This document shows, piece by piece, positions 1-9,186 of a stretch of DNA of 64,000 nucleotides. A model generated the notes under the pieces. It ran no database searches and was not told where the DNA came from. It worked only from the letters and a program-made list of their open reading frames with translations. Source of the stretch: Bacteroidota bacterium (GTDB lineage Bacteria > Bacteroidota > Bacteroidia > Cytophagales > Cyclobacteriaceae); assembly GCA_016866385.1 (NCBI GenBank), contig VGMU01000002.1, positions 1 through 64,000 of the forward strand. The letters run 5' to 3'. Each line of letters begins with the position of its first letter. Position 1 is the stretch's first letter. The translations under genes and the position numbers were made by a program.

Positions 1-1358
1 CGGAAGAAGAAATTGGCAACATCTCCGGAAGGCATTTCTGAGGCCAACTCTAGGTCACTAATTTGAGAGTTGTTCTGTAGGCCATTATCCAAATTGGGAT
101 TAGTCACAAAGTTCATGTAGTCCAAATCATTTGGTCTTCGAACAATCCCATTGGAAATGAAAATGTCTTTCCAGCCATCGTTGTCGTAATCAGCCAATAG
201 CACACCCCAACTCCAATCTGTAGCCGAAATTCCTGAAAATTGTGCAATCTCTGAAAAAGAGCCATTCCCGTTATTTAATTGAAAACAGTTTCTTGAAAAT
301 TGTCTTTCAAATCCATAATTCAACTTCTGCTGTAGGTTTTCTTCCGTATCCTCTCCTTGGGATAATTTCTGAATGTTCTCGTCCTTTGCCAACATGTCTA
401 GGGTAATAAAATCGACCCAGCCATCATTATTTAAATCAGCAAAATCACTCCCCATGGAAAACCTACTGCTGTAATTTAGGGATGAAGCTGTTTGGTCCTG
501 AAAGGTCCCATCTGCCTTATTGAGGTAGAGGTAATCATTTTCATTAAAGTCATTGGACACATAGAGGTCCGGCCAGCTATCGTTATTCAAGTCCGAAATT
601 CCGATTCCCAACCCATAGCCCAACTGACTTGAATAAATCTTCGCCTCGTTCGTGATGTCTGTAAATCTCTTTTCCCCTATATCGCTATTGTTTTTATACA
701 ATCGATCCCCAGCTAAGCCATCATCCAGATAGCGAAGCGATGCTCTTCCAAAGCTATTTTCAGTATGAACTGCATGATTCAGCAAATACAGGTCTAGATC
801 CCCATCTCTATCGTAATCAAAAAATGAAGCCTGTGTACTAAAGCCTTGAAAATCCAAGCCATAGGCAGCAGCATTTTCCGTAAAAGTCAGATCACCATTA
901 TTGATATACAGTTCATTCTTCCCAGTAATACCCTTAAAATTCCCCAACCGGCAAACATAAACATCAAGCAAACCATCTCCATTAATGTCGACCATGCTTA
1001 CGCCTGTTTTCCAGGAGCCTAAAGATTCCAAACCCGACTTTTTTGTGATTTCCTCAAAAACCATTTTTCCTTTATTTAAGAAAAGTTTGTTTGGTCCTTG
1101 ATTCGAAGAAAAATAAATATCAATAAGCCCATCGTTATTGATATCACCCACTGAAACACCAGCTCCGTTGTAAAAATAAAGGTAGTCGATGATGTTAAAC
1201 TCCTCTGTTTCAGTCAGCAAATTGATGAAATCAACACCCGTCTTTTGGGGGGGCAGACTCACAAAAAGTGTATCCTTTTGTATTAAGTCAGAGTTTTTAG
1301 TGCATGAATAAAAAATGATTAAAGACAGAATCCAAAACTTAGCTAAACCGAGTTTCAT
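1..1358 (-). CDS. FG-GAP/VCBS repeat (CRTAC1-like) lipoprotein, partial
   Basis: The reading frame is open from an ATG at 1358 through the left window edge, so only the first 452 or so codons are present. The N-terminus is a signal with a lipobox (LIIFYSC), predicting an outer-membrane or surface lipoprotein. The body carries repeated calcium-binding-like FG-GAP/VCBS loops such as DINNDGLIDIYF, DINGDGLLDVYV, DYDRDGDLDLYL, DLNNDSWPDLYV, DLNNDGWVDF and DYDNDGWKDIF. These are blades of an integrin-like beta-propeller. In Bacteroidota such proteins (often about 1,100 residues, with a C-terminal ASPIC/UnbV domain) commonly lie beside SusC/SusD genes, as here. The substrate cannot be read from the sequence; the C-terminus is outside the window. 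Confidence 0.9.
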   Translation of the reverse strand, partial: MKLGLAKFWILSLIIFYSCTKNSDLIQKDTLFVSLPPQKTGVDFINLLTETEEFNIIDYLYFYNGAGVSVGDINNDGLIDIYFSSNQGPNKLFLNKGKMVFEEITKKSGLESLGSWKTGVSMVDINGDGLLDVYVCRLGNFKGITGKNELYINNGDLTFTENAAAYGLDFQGFSTQASFFDYDRDGDLDLYLLNHAVHTENSFGRASLRYLDDGLAGDRLYKNNSDIGEKRFTDITNEAKIYSSQLGYGLGIGISDLNNDSWPDLYVSNDFNENDYLYLNKADGTFQDQTASSLNYSSRFSMGSDFADLNNDGWVDFITLDMLAKDENIQKLSQGEDTEENLQQKLNYGFERQFSRNCFQLNNGNGSFSEIAQFSGISATDWSWGVLLADYDNDGWKDIFISNGIVRRPNDLDYMNFVTNPNLDNGLQNNSQISDLELASEMPSGDVANFFF

Positions 1359-1398
1359 TATACCTTTAAACTTTTAGACAACTTTATTATTGAAAAAG

Positions 1399-1992
1399 TC
1401 ACTTTCCTGATTTTTCGCTCTGACTTTTTTCAAATTCTACTTTGAGCCTCTCTTCAACCTCCATATCAGTAAAAATCGCTTGAACAAACTGATCATCTTT
1501 CATAAAAAGATTGATTCTTCGCTTTCCATCCATTCTATAATATATTTTACCATGGTACCTATCATCTACAACTTTGAAATCACCTCCATAGGTAGCTTTA
1601 TAGCTTTCCAATATTTTAGGCAACAAAACTGCAGATGAGTATTCCTTGTTCCAAGGAGCCCATGAATCATAGGTATAGGTAACCGGCATTTCAAACATTT
1701 CCTTTTTAATAAACGTTGGAAAAAACTGCATGCTGACATCACCCCCATAGGTGCCTTTTATTTTGTGCTCCACACTGGTGGTACCTCCAGGACCTTGCGT
1801 TATTTTTTGTTGGCTATTCAAAACAGTGCAATGGTCAAAAAAATCCTTTTGTGCCATGCCTAAATAAAAGCCCAAAAAAAGACTATCTGAATTCGCCAAT
1901 CCACTATCGGAGGAATTAAACGTTGGGGAATTACAACCTTGAATGGAGATGCTAAGAATTAGCAGAGCAAGAATTGGTAGAGAAATACGCAT
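1399..1992 (-). CDS. small lipoprotein of unknown function
   Basis: The product is 197 residues long with a signal peptide ending in a lipobox (SIQGC), so it should be lipidated and exported. The mature part has no motif I recognise; it is mixed, with aromatic residues (YTYDSWAPWNKEY) and a charged C-terminal tail rich in E and K. It lies 40 nt upstream of the FG-GAP lipoprotein on the same strand, and between it and the SusD gene is a minus-strand terminator, so it probably starts its own transcript together with the FG-GAP gene. No function is proposed. Confidence 0.75.
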   Translation of the reverse strand: MRISLPILALLILSISIQGCNSPTFNSSDSGLANSDSLFLGFYLGMAQKDFFDHCTVLNSQQKITQGPGGTTSVEHKIKGTYGGDVSMQFFPTFIKKEMFEMPVTYTYDSWAPWNKEYSSAVLLPKILESYKATYGGDFKVVDDRYHGKIYYRMDGKRRINLFMKDDQFVQAIFTDMEVEERLKVEFEKSQSEKSGK

Positions 1993-2149
1993 ACAATTTT
2001 TTCTTTTTACACCACGAATTTAATGATTCTTCGATAAAGTTAAGGTAGAAAAGCCTGAATACCTCCCAGATGTTTTTCATCTTTTTTGCTTTAGGATTTT
2101 GATACCCTTAGAAACAAATCAATGACTTCAAAGCCAATTAAAACCCATC

Positions 2150-2184
2150 AAAAAAAAAAGCAGGCTGTCAAAAACAGCCTGCTT
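2150..2184 (-). terminator. rho-independent terminator after susD-like gene
   Basis: An 11-bp perfect stem (arms 2158-2168 and 2174-2184, AGCAGGCTGT/ACAGCCTGCT core) with a 5-nt loop is followed on the minus strand by a run of ten T (A-run at 2150-2159). It sits 22 nt past the stop codon of the SusD-like gene and should end the SusC-SusD transcript. Confidence 0.9.
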
Positions 2185-2206
2185 CAATATTAGAATCAAG
2201 ATTTAA

Positions 2207-3841
2207 TTAATTGTATCCTGGATTCTGCTTCAAGTTGGTATTAGCAAGAAGCTGTGGTTGTGGAATAGGGAAGATTTCCAAGAAGCTGCCTGGGGCATGA
2301 ACTTTCTTAGGTCTGTTCATACCAGCAAACGGCCACCAAGCATCACCATACTTCTTAAAGCGGATTTGATCTTGTCTTCTAGTCATCTCCACATACATTT
2401 CTCTACCTCTTTCCGCGTATAAATTATCAGCAGTCAATGTAGTGAAAGGCTGAAGTCCACCTGCTCTAGCACGGATTTGGTTCACTAAAGCCAAAGCTTC
2501 AGCAGTTTTTCCTAATCTAAAGTTAGCCTCAGCAAGAGAAAGAATGACATCAGAAAGTCTAAAGATGACGAAGTCATTACTCATGTTAGGTGTACCACCT
2601 CTTTCGAATTCATACTTAGCAATTCTAGCTCCTGCTTGTCTCAAACCTCCTGGAGAGATTTCATTCAAGAAAGGCATGAACGTCAACGGAGGACCATTAG
2701 GATCACCTTTCAATCCAGTTGGATCGGTAACCTCAACTCCTGGATCGATCAAAACTGACCCATCGGCTCTCTTCTGTGGACCAACCAAGAAGTTAGATAA
2801 TCTACCATCAATTGTACCTGTAGAAGGCGCCAAGGCCAATCCTTTCCATACTGGACCTTGAGTTCCAGGGTTCTTTTCTGGATCTATGTAGGAATTGTAA
2901 AATTCTTCTACAGTTTGATATCCATTCCAAGGCTGGTCAGTAAGGCCGTAAGTAGACTGACTTACAATGTGAAGCGTCATCTGTACCCAGTTAAATCCAC
3001 CAGCAAATACCTTGTCATATGGATAAACAAAGATATTCTCTGGAGATCCTGAGTTATTGATGGCAAAGTTTGCCGCATAGGAAGGGTTCAACGTGTAAGG
3101 ACCAGTATTGATAATTGTAGCAGCATCAGCAGCAGCTAGAGCCCATTGAGGAGTTCCAGTGTAAACTTCTGCATTTAGATACAATTTCATTCTGATAGTC
3201 AAAGCAGCCCATTTGGTCATTCTACCATAAGTAGTTCCATCCTTTTTTGTAGGAAGTAATGGGATAATTTCATTCAATTCTTTCAAAATGAAATCATAAA
3301 CCGCTTTTCTTGAGCTATTAGAAGGCTTTACAGTAGACGTAAAGTCAGTTACAATAGGAACGTTTCCAAACGCATCCATAGCCCAATAGTAATACAAAGC
3401 TCTCAATGCTCTAAGCTCACCGATGTAAGCTGGAGAGTTCGCATTTTTAAGTTGCTCGAAAGAATAGATCAATCTATTGCAGGTGTTGATTCCTCCATAA
3501 AGGAAGTTCCAAGTATTATTCAAAAATGGATTATCCTTTTGGAATTCATGCTGGTGCAATTGTAAAAGAACACCACCGTCAAACCAGTCACCACCCTTGT
3601 GGGAAACTACGATTTCATCGGATGCAATTTCATTTATTGACCATAGACCCGAGTGGTTACCCAATCTATTTAAGGTAGTGTAGGCTCCCCCTAGTGCTGA
3701 AATAAATTCTTCATCTGTTTGGAAGAAGTTATCTGAAGTAACCTGGCTATAAACCTTCTCCTCTAAATCAACGCACGATGAAGCAAAATAAGTCAGTCCT
3801 AGGCCAATCAAGAAGTATTTAATATTTAATGTTTTTTTCAT
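2207..3841 (-). CDS. SusD/RagB family nutrient-binding outer membrane lipoprotein
   Basis: This 544-residue protein is a SusD-family surface lipoprotein that captures oligosaccharides and hands them to its SusC partner. The signal peptide ends with lipobox ASSC (Cys at about 23), followed by the usual VDLEEKVYSQVTSDNFF start of SusD proteins. The TPR-like helical region (LRALRALYYYWAMDAFGNVPIVTDF) and the conserved C-terminal block (RGREMYVEMTRRQDQIRFKKYG) are typical. It begins 19 nt after the stop of the SusC gene and ends at a strong terminator, so the two form an operon. Glycan specificity cannot be read from the sequence; nearby DUF1080, oxidoreductase and GH30 genes suggest a beta-linked or oxidised sugar. 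Confidence 0.95.
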   Translation of the reverse strand: MKKTLNIKYFLIGLGLTYFASSCVDLEEKVYSQVTSDNFFQTDEEFISALGGAYTTLNRLGNHSGLWSINEIASDEIVVSHKGGDWFDGGVLLQLHQHEFQKDNPFLNNTWNFLYGGINTCNRLIYSFEQLKNANSPAYIGELRALRALYYYWAMDAFGNVPIVTDFTSTVKPSNSSRKAVYDFILKELNEIIPLLPTKKDGTTYGRMTKWAALTIRMKLYLNAEVYTGTPQWALAAADAATIINTGPYTLNPSYAANFAINNSGSPENIFVYPYDKVFAGGFNWVQMTLHIVSQSTYGLTDQPWNGYQTVEEFYNSYIDPEKNPGTQGPVWKGLALAPSTGTIDGRLSNFLVGPQKRADGSVLIDPGVEVTDPTGLKGDPNGPPLTFMPFLNEISPGGLRQAGARIAKYEFERGGTPNMSNDFVIFRLSDVILSLAEANFRLGKTAEALALVNQIRARAGGLQPFTTLTADNLYAERGREMYVEMTRRQDQIRFKKYGDAWWPFAGMNRPKKVHAPGSFLEIFPIPQPQLLANTNLKQNPGYN

Positions 3842-3860
3842 GATTTTTTTATGTTTTAGC

Positions 3861-6824
3861 TTAGAAACTTAAATTTAATCCAAAAGTAGTAATGGTAGTA
3901 GTGAAATAAGTAGCTCTACGCTCTATACCAGGGGCAAGTGGATCCCCATTTTCTGGATCCTGATATCTTACTGAAGGATCTACACCAGTGTAACCTGTAA
4001 ACATGAAAGGTGTTTGTACAGAGAGGAAAGTTCTAATTTTTCCAAAAGATTTACCTTGTTTCACGTTAAAATTGTAACCAATCGTAGCGTTATCCAAGAT
4101 CATAAAATCTGCTTTTTCAACGTGGCTACTGTTATATTCTGCCTTTTTAATTTTTGGATCAAAATATTTAGTTTTCACAACGTTCCAGTTTTGAACTGTA
4201 GTACTTTCAGTGTTTTCATAGAAACCTCTGTAACTGTTGATCAAAGAGTGACCAAGTGAACCTCTAAAGAAGAAATTCAAATCCCAATTCTTGTAATTGA
4301 AATTATTATTGATACCGAAGTTGATTGTCGGATAAGCAGTACCTAATTGAGCTCTATCCGCATCACAGTTACAATAAACAGGGTTTCCTTGTGCATCCTT
4401 AGCAGTACCATTAATCACTTTCATGATCGGAGCTCCTTTATCAGAAATCCCTACTTGAATCGGACCCCAAATCTGTCCCAATGGACCGTTCTCTTGAACT
4501 CGGATCAACTGAGTAAGGTTTTGACCTGGAGAACCGAAGTTAGAGCGGTAATTAACTTTTCCAAATGACAAATCTCCTGCTGACAAACTTCTAAGGTTGG
4601 TAGCTAGCGTAGAGAAGTTAACACCCGTACTCCATTTAAAATCACTCTTATCAATAGCCTTGTAGTTCAACAATACTTCGAGACCAGAGTTCTCAACTTC
4701 ACCGATGTTAAGCAATGTAGTTGGGAAAAGGTTTGGTGGAACAGGTACGTTAATCGGTAAAATCATTCCACTTGTTACTCGGGTGAAATAGTCGATGGTA
4801 CCGTCTAATTTATTGTTCAAAATAACAAAATCTAAACCTACGTTAAATTCGTCTTTAGTTTCCCACGATAAGTCTGGGTTGTTATTGGATACTGGTCCAT
4901 ATGACGGTACAAAGGCTCCATTGTAGAAGAAGTTGCCCTGACGGCCATATCTCAACAAGGAAATGTAAGATTCACCTGGCTGAGTACCTGTTCTACCGTA
5001 ACTAGCTCTGAGCTTCATTGCATTTACTCCTGTAATGTCCACCAAGTTCGCAATGTTCACACCAGCACTTACTGCAGGAAACAATCCCCACTTGTTGTTC
5101 TCACCAAATCTTGTAGAACCTTCGTAACGAGAGCTAATTGACAATAGGTAGGTGTCATCGATATTGAGATTAGCACGACCAAAGAACGCAACTAATTTAT
5201 TTTCGTTGGCAAAACTAGTCACTGTTGCTAATCCATTTGCAAAATCAAGAGCGGCACCAATGTTATTGTAAGTGAATGCATCAGTCAAGAAATTACCAGC
5301 TTGTGTGTAATCGCCCTGAAAAAAGAACTCCTGGTAAGAATACCCTCCCAAGATGGATAAATCTAATTTCCCTAATTCTTTGTCGTAGTTTACAGTCGCT
5401 TCAAACAAATCATTTAAACTTTCTCGATTCTGGATAGTAGCTAGGCCCTTTCTTCCAAATCCTCCTCCAAACTTAGCAGTCTTTGGTGAATAGGAACCAT
5501 TCCAAAACGTTTCTCTCTGGCTAGCATAGAATACAGCAGCTTTAAAGTTATTAGTGAAGTTGTACTCACCTCGGATACTAGCTAACAACCTACCTTCGCG
5601 ACCGTCATTTTTGTTTTGTTCAACAATAGATACTGGGTTGAACCAATCAAAGATATCTCGCTCTGCGTAGCCTCCAAAATTTGGAGACTGTGGATTTGGA
5701 TCGTAAATAGGAAGCGTTGGGTTAGTGATAATTGCATATCTAAATGAGTTTTCATTACCAAACTGTCTATCCGCTGTAGTATTGGAAATGCTTACTGTAA
5801 ACAAAGCTTTGTCATTCAATGCTCTTTGGGTTAGGTTCAATCTAGCATTCAATTGATCAAAACCAGAATTAAGACCTACACCTTCTACATTTCGTGAATT
5901 TAAAGACATTCTGTAGCTTGTACCTTCATTTGCACCACTGATGGAAAGGTTGTTTACAAAGCTAACACCTGTTCTTGTCACTGCATCAAACCAGTCAGTT
6001 TCTGAGCCAAGATTATTTGAACCAGGAAGTGCTCTGTATTCGTCAGCATTCATTACCTGAATCGTACGTGCAACATTTTCTGTCGCTGCAGTGCCACTAT
6101 ACTCAACAACTGCCTTTCCTTTTTTACCTGATTTTGTAGTAACCAAAATTACCCCTGAGGATCCTCTAGTTCCATAAATCGCAGCAGCAGATCCATCTTT
6201 TAGTACATCCATTGATTCGATATCGTTTGGATCTACTGTACTTAAGGAAGCACCAATAACCCCATCAATTACGATTAGCGGCTCAGCGTTAGCTCCAAAA
6301 GAAGAAATTCCTCGAAGTCTGATGTTGAAGCCAGCATTTGGGTTACCCCCTGGTCTTGAAATGTTAAGACCAGCAACTTTACCTTGAAGCAATTGTCTAG
6401 GATCGTTAACGGTTCCTCTGTTGAAATCTTCCGCCTTGATACTTGCAACAGCACTTGTGATTTCTTTTTTCTCTTGGGTACCGTAACCTACAACAACTAC
6501 TTCGTTAAGTCCTTGAATCGACTCAGATAGCGTTAAGTTGATTGTAGTTCGAGTGCCTACAGTTTCTTCAACGGTGTTGTATCCAATGAAGGAAAACACC
6601 AAAACATCAGTGGAACTGGCTTCAATGGAATAATTTCCATCTAAATCCGTGACCATTCCACGGGTGGTACCTTTTACTAAAACGCTCGCACCAGGGATTC
6701 CTTCCCCCGTACCCGCATCAGTAACCTTACCTGTTATTCTCGCTTGCTGAGCGTTAGCAGAAAAACCTATGCTAAAGGCTAACAAAGAGATAAAACACAA
6801 AATTAGTAGTCCTTGTTTTTTCAT
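3861..6824 (-). CDS. SusC/RagA family TonB-dependent outer membrane transporter
   Basis: This 987-residue protein is a SusC-type TonB-linked outer-membrane transporter. In order it has a signal peptide (to about residue 25), a carboxypeptidase-D regulatory-like beta-sandwich (ITGKVTDAGTGEGIPGASV), a TonB box region with the family hallmark VVVVGYGTQ, the plug domain (LIVIDGVIGASLSTVDPNDI; SAAAIYGTRGSSGVILVTTK) and a C-terminal 22-strand barrel ending in Phe (GLNLSF). The length is usual for the shorter SusC group; no extra N-terminal anti-sigma-signalling domain is visible. It is the first gene of the susCD pair. The 120-nt upstream gap is very AT-rich and shared with the divergent DUF1080 gene. 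Confidence 0.96.
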   Translation of the reverse strand: MKKQGLLILCFISLLAFSIGFSANAQQARITGKVTDAGTGEGIPGASVLVKGTTRGMVTDLDGNYSIEASSTDVLVFSFIGYNTVEETVGTRTTINLTLSESIQGLNEVVVVGYGTQEKKEITSAVASIKAEDFNRGTVNDPRQLLQGKVAGLNISRPGGNPNAGFNIRLRGISSFGANAEPLIVIDGVIGASLSTVDPNDIESMDVLKDGSAAAIYGTRGSSGVILVTTKSGKKGKAVVEYSGTAATENVARTIQVMNADEYRALPGSNNLGSETDWFDAVTRTGVSFVNNLSISGANEGTSYRMSLNSRNVEGVGLNSGFDQLNARLNLTQRALNDKALFTVSISNTTADRQFGNENSFRYAIITNPTLPIYDPNPQSPNFGGYAERDIFDWFNPVSIVEQNKNDGREGRLLASIRGEYNFTNNFKAAVFYASQRETFWNGSYSPKTAKFGGGFGRKGLATIQNRESLNDLFEATVNYDKELGKLDLSILGGYSYQEFFFQGDYTQAGNFLTDAFTYNNIGAALDFANGLATVTSFANENKLVAFFGRANLNIDDTYLLSISSRYEGSTRFGENNKWGLFPAVSAGVNIANLVDITGVNAMKLRASYGRTGTQPGESYISLLRYGRQGNFFYNGAFVPSYGPVSNNNPDLSWETKDEFNVGLDFVILNNKLDGTIDYFTRVTSGMILPINVPVPPNLFPTTLLNIGEVENSGLEVLLNYKAIDKSDFKWSTGVNFSTLATNLRSLSAGDLSFGKVNYRSNFGSPGQNLTQLIRVQENGPLGQIWGPIQVGISDKGAPIMKVINGTAKDAQGNPVYCNCDADRAQLGTAYPTINFGINNNFNYKNWDLNFFFRGSLGHSLINSYRGFYENTESTTVQNWNVVKTKYFDPKIKKAEYNSSHVEKADFMILDNATIGYNFNVKQGKSFGKIRTFLSVQTPFMFTGYTGVDPSVRYQDPENGDPLAPGIERRATYFTTTITTFGLNLSF

Positions 6825-6944
6825 TAGTAATGGGTTTGAGTTAAAATTTGACTTAGGAAGTTAATAAAATTTTAGATTTTAACAATTTTTAATTTTTATT
6901 TTTTAAAATTTGATTTTCCCATAATTGAAAATTGCATTCTAAAA

Positions 6945-7712
6945 ATGAAACAAAAAATTTTATTTGGCACACTCCTAATAGCTAGTCTAGGAACTGTTTC
7001 CTTAGCTTTTGCGCAGCAAACGACGACTCCTCCTTTGCCCCCACAAGCAACAGAGTTTTATACTCCTATACCGCCAAAGGTGACCCCAGGAGCAATGAAC
7101 CATCAGGCACCTTCGGATGCGATTGTCCTGTTTGATGGCAGCAGCCTTTCCAATTTTGTATCTGCCAAGGATGGATCAAGTCCGGCCCCATGGAAGATAG
7201 AGCAGGGAGAACTGGTGGTTCAGAAAGGAACAGGAGATATTCAATCCAAACTTTCCTTTGGGGATGCCCAATACCATATCGAATGGTCAGCTCCCACAGA
7301 AATCGTAGGAGAAGGACAGGGTAGAGGAAATTCGGGTTTCTTTTTGATGGGCTTGTACGAAGTACAAATCTTGGATAGTTACGAAAGTAAAACCTACACC
7401 AACGGCCAAGCAGGGAGTATTTACAAGCAATACCCTCCTTTGGTAAATCCTTTGAGAGGTCCAGGGGACTGGAATTACTACGATATCATTTTCAAGGCTC
7501 CTCGTTTTGATAAAAATGGCATGCTGACTTCTCCGGCTACCGTCACAGTGATGATCAACGGGGTCTTGGTACAAAACAACGTCACCCTCAAAGGCCCCAC
7601 CGAATACATTGGAATTCCTAATTACAAGGCGCATGCGGATGCCTTGCCCATCAAACTTCAGGATCATAGCAATCCCGTTCGCTTCCGAAATATTTGGGTC
7701 AGACCGCTATAA
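6945..7712 (+). CDS. secreted DUF1080 (3-keto-disaccharide hydrolase-like) protein
   Basis: This 255-residue protein has an N-terminal signal peptide (cleavage after AFAQ) and one DUF1080 domain, a concanavalin-like jelly-roll. Family features seen: IVLFDGSSLSNFV near the domain start, GQGRGNSGFFLMGLYEVQIL in the middle (the NSG segment is conserved) and the ending NPVRFRNIWVRPL. Members are annotated as 3-keto-disaccharide hydrolases, cleaving glycosides whose sugar has been oxidised at C3. The Tat-exported Gfo/Idh/MocA oxidoreductase lies 69 nt downstream on the same strand, which fits an oxidise-then-cleave pair in the periplasm; that coupling is inference. Confidence 0.9.
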   Translation: MKQKILFGTLLIASLGTVSLAFAQQTTTPPLPPQATEFYTPIPPKVTPGAMNHQAPSDAIVLFDGSSLSNFVSAKDGSSPAPWKIEQGELVVQKGTGDIQSKLSFGDAQYHIEWSAPTEIVGEGQGRGNSGFFLMGLYEVQILDSYESKTYTNGQAGSIYKQYPPLVNPLRGPGDWNYYDIIFKAPRFDKNGMLTSPATVTVMINGVLVQNNVTLKGPTEYIGIPNYKAHADALPIKLQDHSNPVRFRNIWVRPL

Positions 7713-7728
7713 TCTATTTTAGTCACCC

Positions 7729-7755
7729 GTCGACAGTCGTCCGTGGACTGTTGAC
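7729..7755. repeat. intercistronic hairpin, REP-like
   Basis: GTCGACAGTC and GACTGTTGAC form a 10-bp inverted repeat (one G-U) around a 7-nt loop, inside the short gap between the DUF1080 gene and the oxidoreductase gene. No T-run follows, so it is not a classic terminator. Its form resembles dispersed palindromic elements of Bacteroidota intergenic regions; it may also protect mRNA ends. Confidence 0.6.
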
Positions 7756-7781
7756 CAAATAAACTATAAACAACTATTCAA

Positions 7782-9125
7782 ATGACTTCACGAAGACGAT
7801 TTATCCAAAACACCATGCTTCTCGGCGCAGGCTTGAGTATGCCCTCCCTATTGACTGCAGCCGACTTCGGCAAATTTACCCGCAGCATCGGACCTAATGA
7901 CCAAATCAACTACGGCGTCATCGGCTGTAAGGGGATGGGATGGTCCAACATGAGTGCGCACCTCAAAATCCCACAGGTCAACTGTGTAGCGCTCTGCGAC
8001 GTAGACCAAGCCGTACTAGACCAGCGTACCGAAGATGTATTCAGGCTTCGCGGCACGCGTCCTACCCAATACAAGGACTATCGCAAAATGCTGGAGAATA
8101 AGGACATCGATGTGATCATCATCGGTACTCCAGACCACTGGCATTGCTTGAACATGGTGGATGCAGTATCCGCTGGAAAGCACGTGTACGTAGAAAAACC
8201 CATTGCCAACACCATCGAAGAGTGCCAAATCATGGTGAAAGCCCAAGAGCGCTACGGAAAGATTGTTCAGGTAGGACAATGGCAGCGTTCGGGCTCCCAA
8301 TACGATCAAGCCATTCAGTACGTGAAGTCGGGCAAGCTCGGCCAAATTCGTTTGGTGAAGTGCTGGGCTTACCAAGGCTGGATGAAGCCCGTGCCTGTGG
8401 TGGCCAATAGCCCAGCACCTGCTGGGGTAGATTACTCCATGTGGCTTGGACCTGCTCCGAAGCGAGATTTTAATGCCAACCGCTTTCACTTCAATTTCCG
8501 CTGGTTTTGGGATTATGCAGGAGGCTTGATGACCGACTGGGGGGTACACGAGATCGACATTGCCTTGTATGCCATGGGCGTAAGCGCACCGAAATCGGTG
8601 ATGGCTTCTGGTGGTAAGTTTGCCTATCCGGATGATGCCTCCGAAACTCCCGATACGCTACAGACGGTGTATGAGTACGAGGGATTCAACATGCTCTGGG
8701 AACATGCCACAGGAATCGATGGTGGAAATTACGGCACCACGGAAGGAATCGCCTTTATCGGCAACAATGCCACGTTAGTAGTAAACCGTGGAGGTTGGAA
8801 GGTCATTCCAGAAACGGAAACCGTAGACGGTCAGCGTAAACCTAAAGTAGAGGAGGTGCCCCACACCAAGCCCTCTGGTCCTAGTGCCTTGGAATTGCAT
8901 GCAGTAAACTTTGTGGAAGCCATGACTACCAATAACCCCAAACTATTGAAGTGCGGGATACAGACAGGTTCCGTGGCAGCAATCAATGCGCAGATGGGTA
9001 ATATCGCTTACAAAACAGGCAAGAAGGTGTATTGGGATGCAAGCAAAAACTTGTTTACCGATACCGAGGCCAATCAATTGATCAAGGCAAATTACCACAA
9101 CGGTTGGGTGGTTCCAAAAGTTTAA
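7782..9125 (+). CDS. Tat-exported Gfo/Idh/MocA family oxidoreductase
   Basis: This 447-residue protein starts with a twin-arginine signal (SRRRFIQNTMLLGAG), predicting export folded with its NAD(P) cofactor. The Rossmann domain follows (INYGVIGCKGMG, residues 42-53), with the family motifs TPDHWH (116-121) and EKP (138-140), whose Lys is catalytic in the family. The C-terminal Gfo/Idh/MocA domain carries FRWFWDYAGGLMTDWGVHEID, typical of the Bacteroidota secreted subgroup. It likely oxidises a sugar or sugar derivative; the substrate is unknown. It is co-directional with the DUF1080 gene upstream and ends at a bidirectional terminator. Confidence 0.93.
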   Translation: MTSRRRFIQNTMLLGAGLSMPSLLTAADFGKFTRSIGPNDQINYGVIGCKGMGWSNMSAHLKIPQVNCVALCDVDQAVLDQRTEDVFRLRGTRPTQYKDYRKMLENKDIDVIIIGTPDHWHCLNMVDAVSAGKHVYVEKPIANTIEECQIMVKAQERYGKIVQVGQWQRSGSQYDQAIQYVKSGKLGQIRLVKCWAYQGWMKPVPVVANSPAPAGVDYSMWLGPAPKRDFNANRFHFNFRWFWDYAGGLMTDWGVHEIDIALYAMGVSAPKSVMASGGKFAYPDDASETPDTLQTVYEYEGFNMLWEHATGIDGGNYGTTEGIAFIGNNATLVVNRGGWKVIPETETVDGQRKPKVEEVPHTKPSGPSALELHAVNFVEAMTTNNPKLLKCGIQTGSVAAINAQMGNIAYKTGKKVYWDASKNLFTDTEANQLIKANYHNGWVVPKV

Positions 9126-9136
9126 GCCACTTGAAA

Positions 9137-9169
9137 CAAAAAAAGTCCCGAGATTTCGGGACTTTTTTT
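9137..9169. terminator. bidirectional terminator
   Basis: AGTCCCGA/TCGGGACT stem with A-run on the left and T-run on the right (TTTTTTT to 9169). It lies between the convergent oxidoreductase gene (plus, stop at 9125) and GH30 gene (minus, stop at 9187), and can serve both. Confidence 0.9.
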
Positions 9170-9186
9170 ATGCTTGAAGGATTGGA

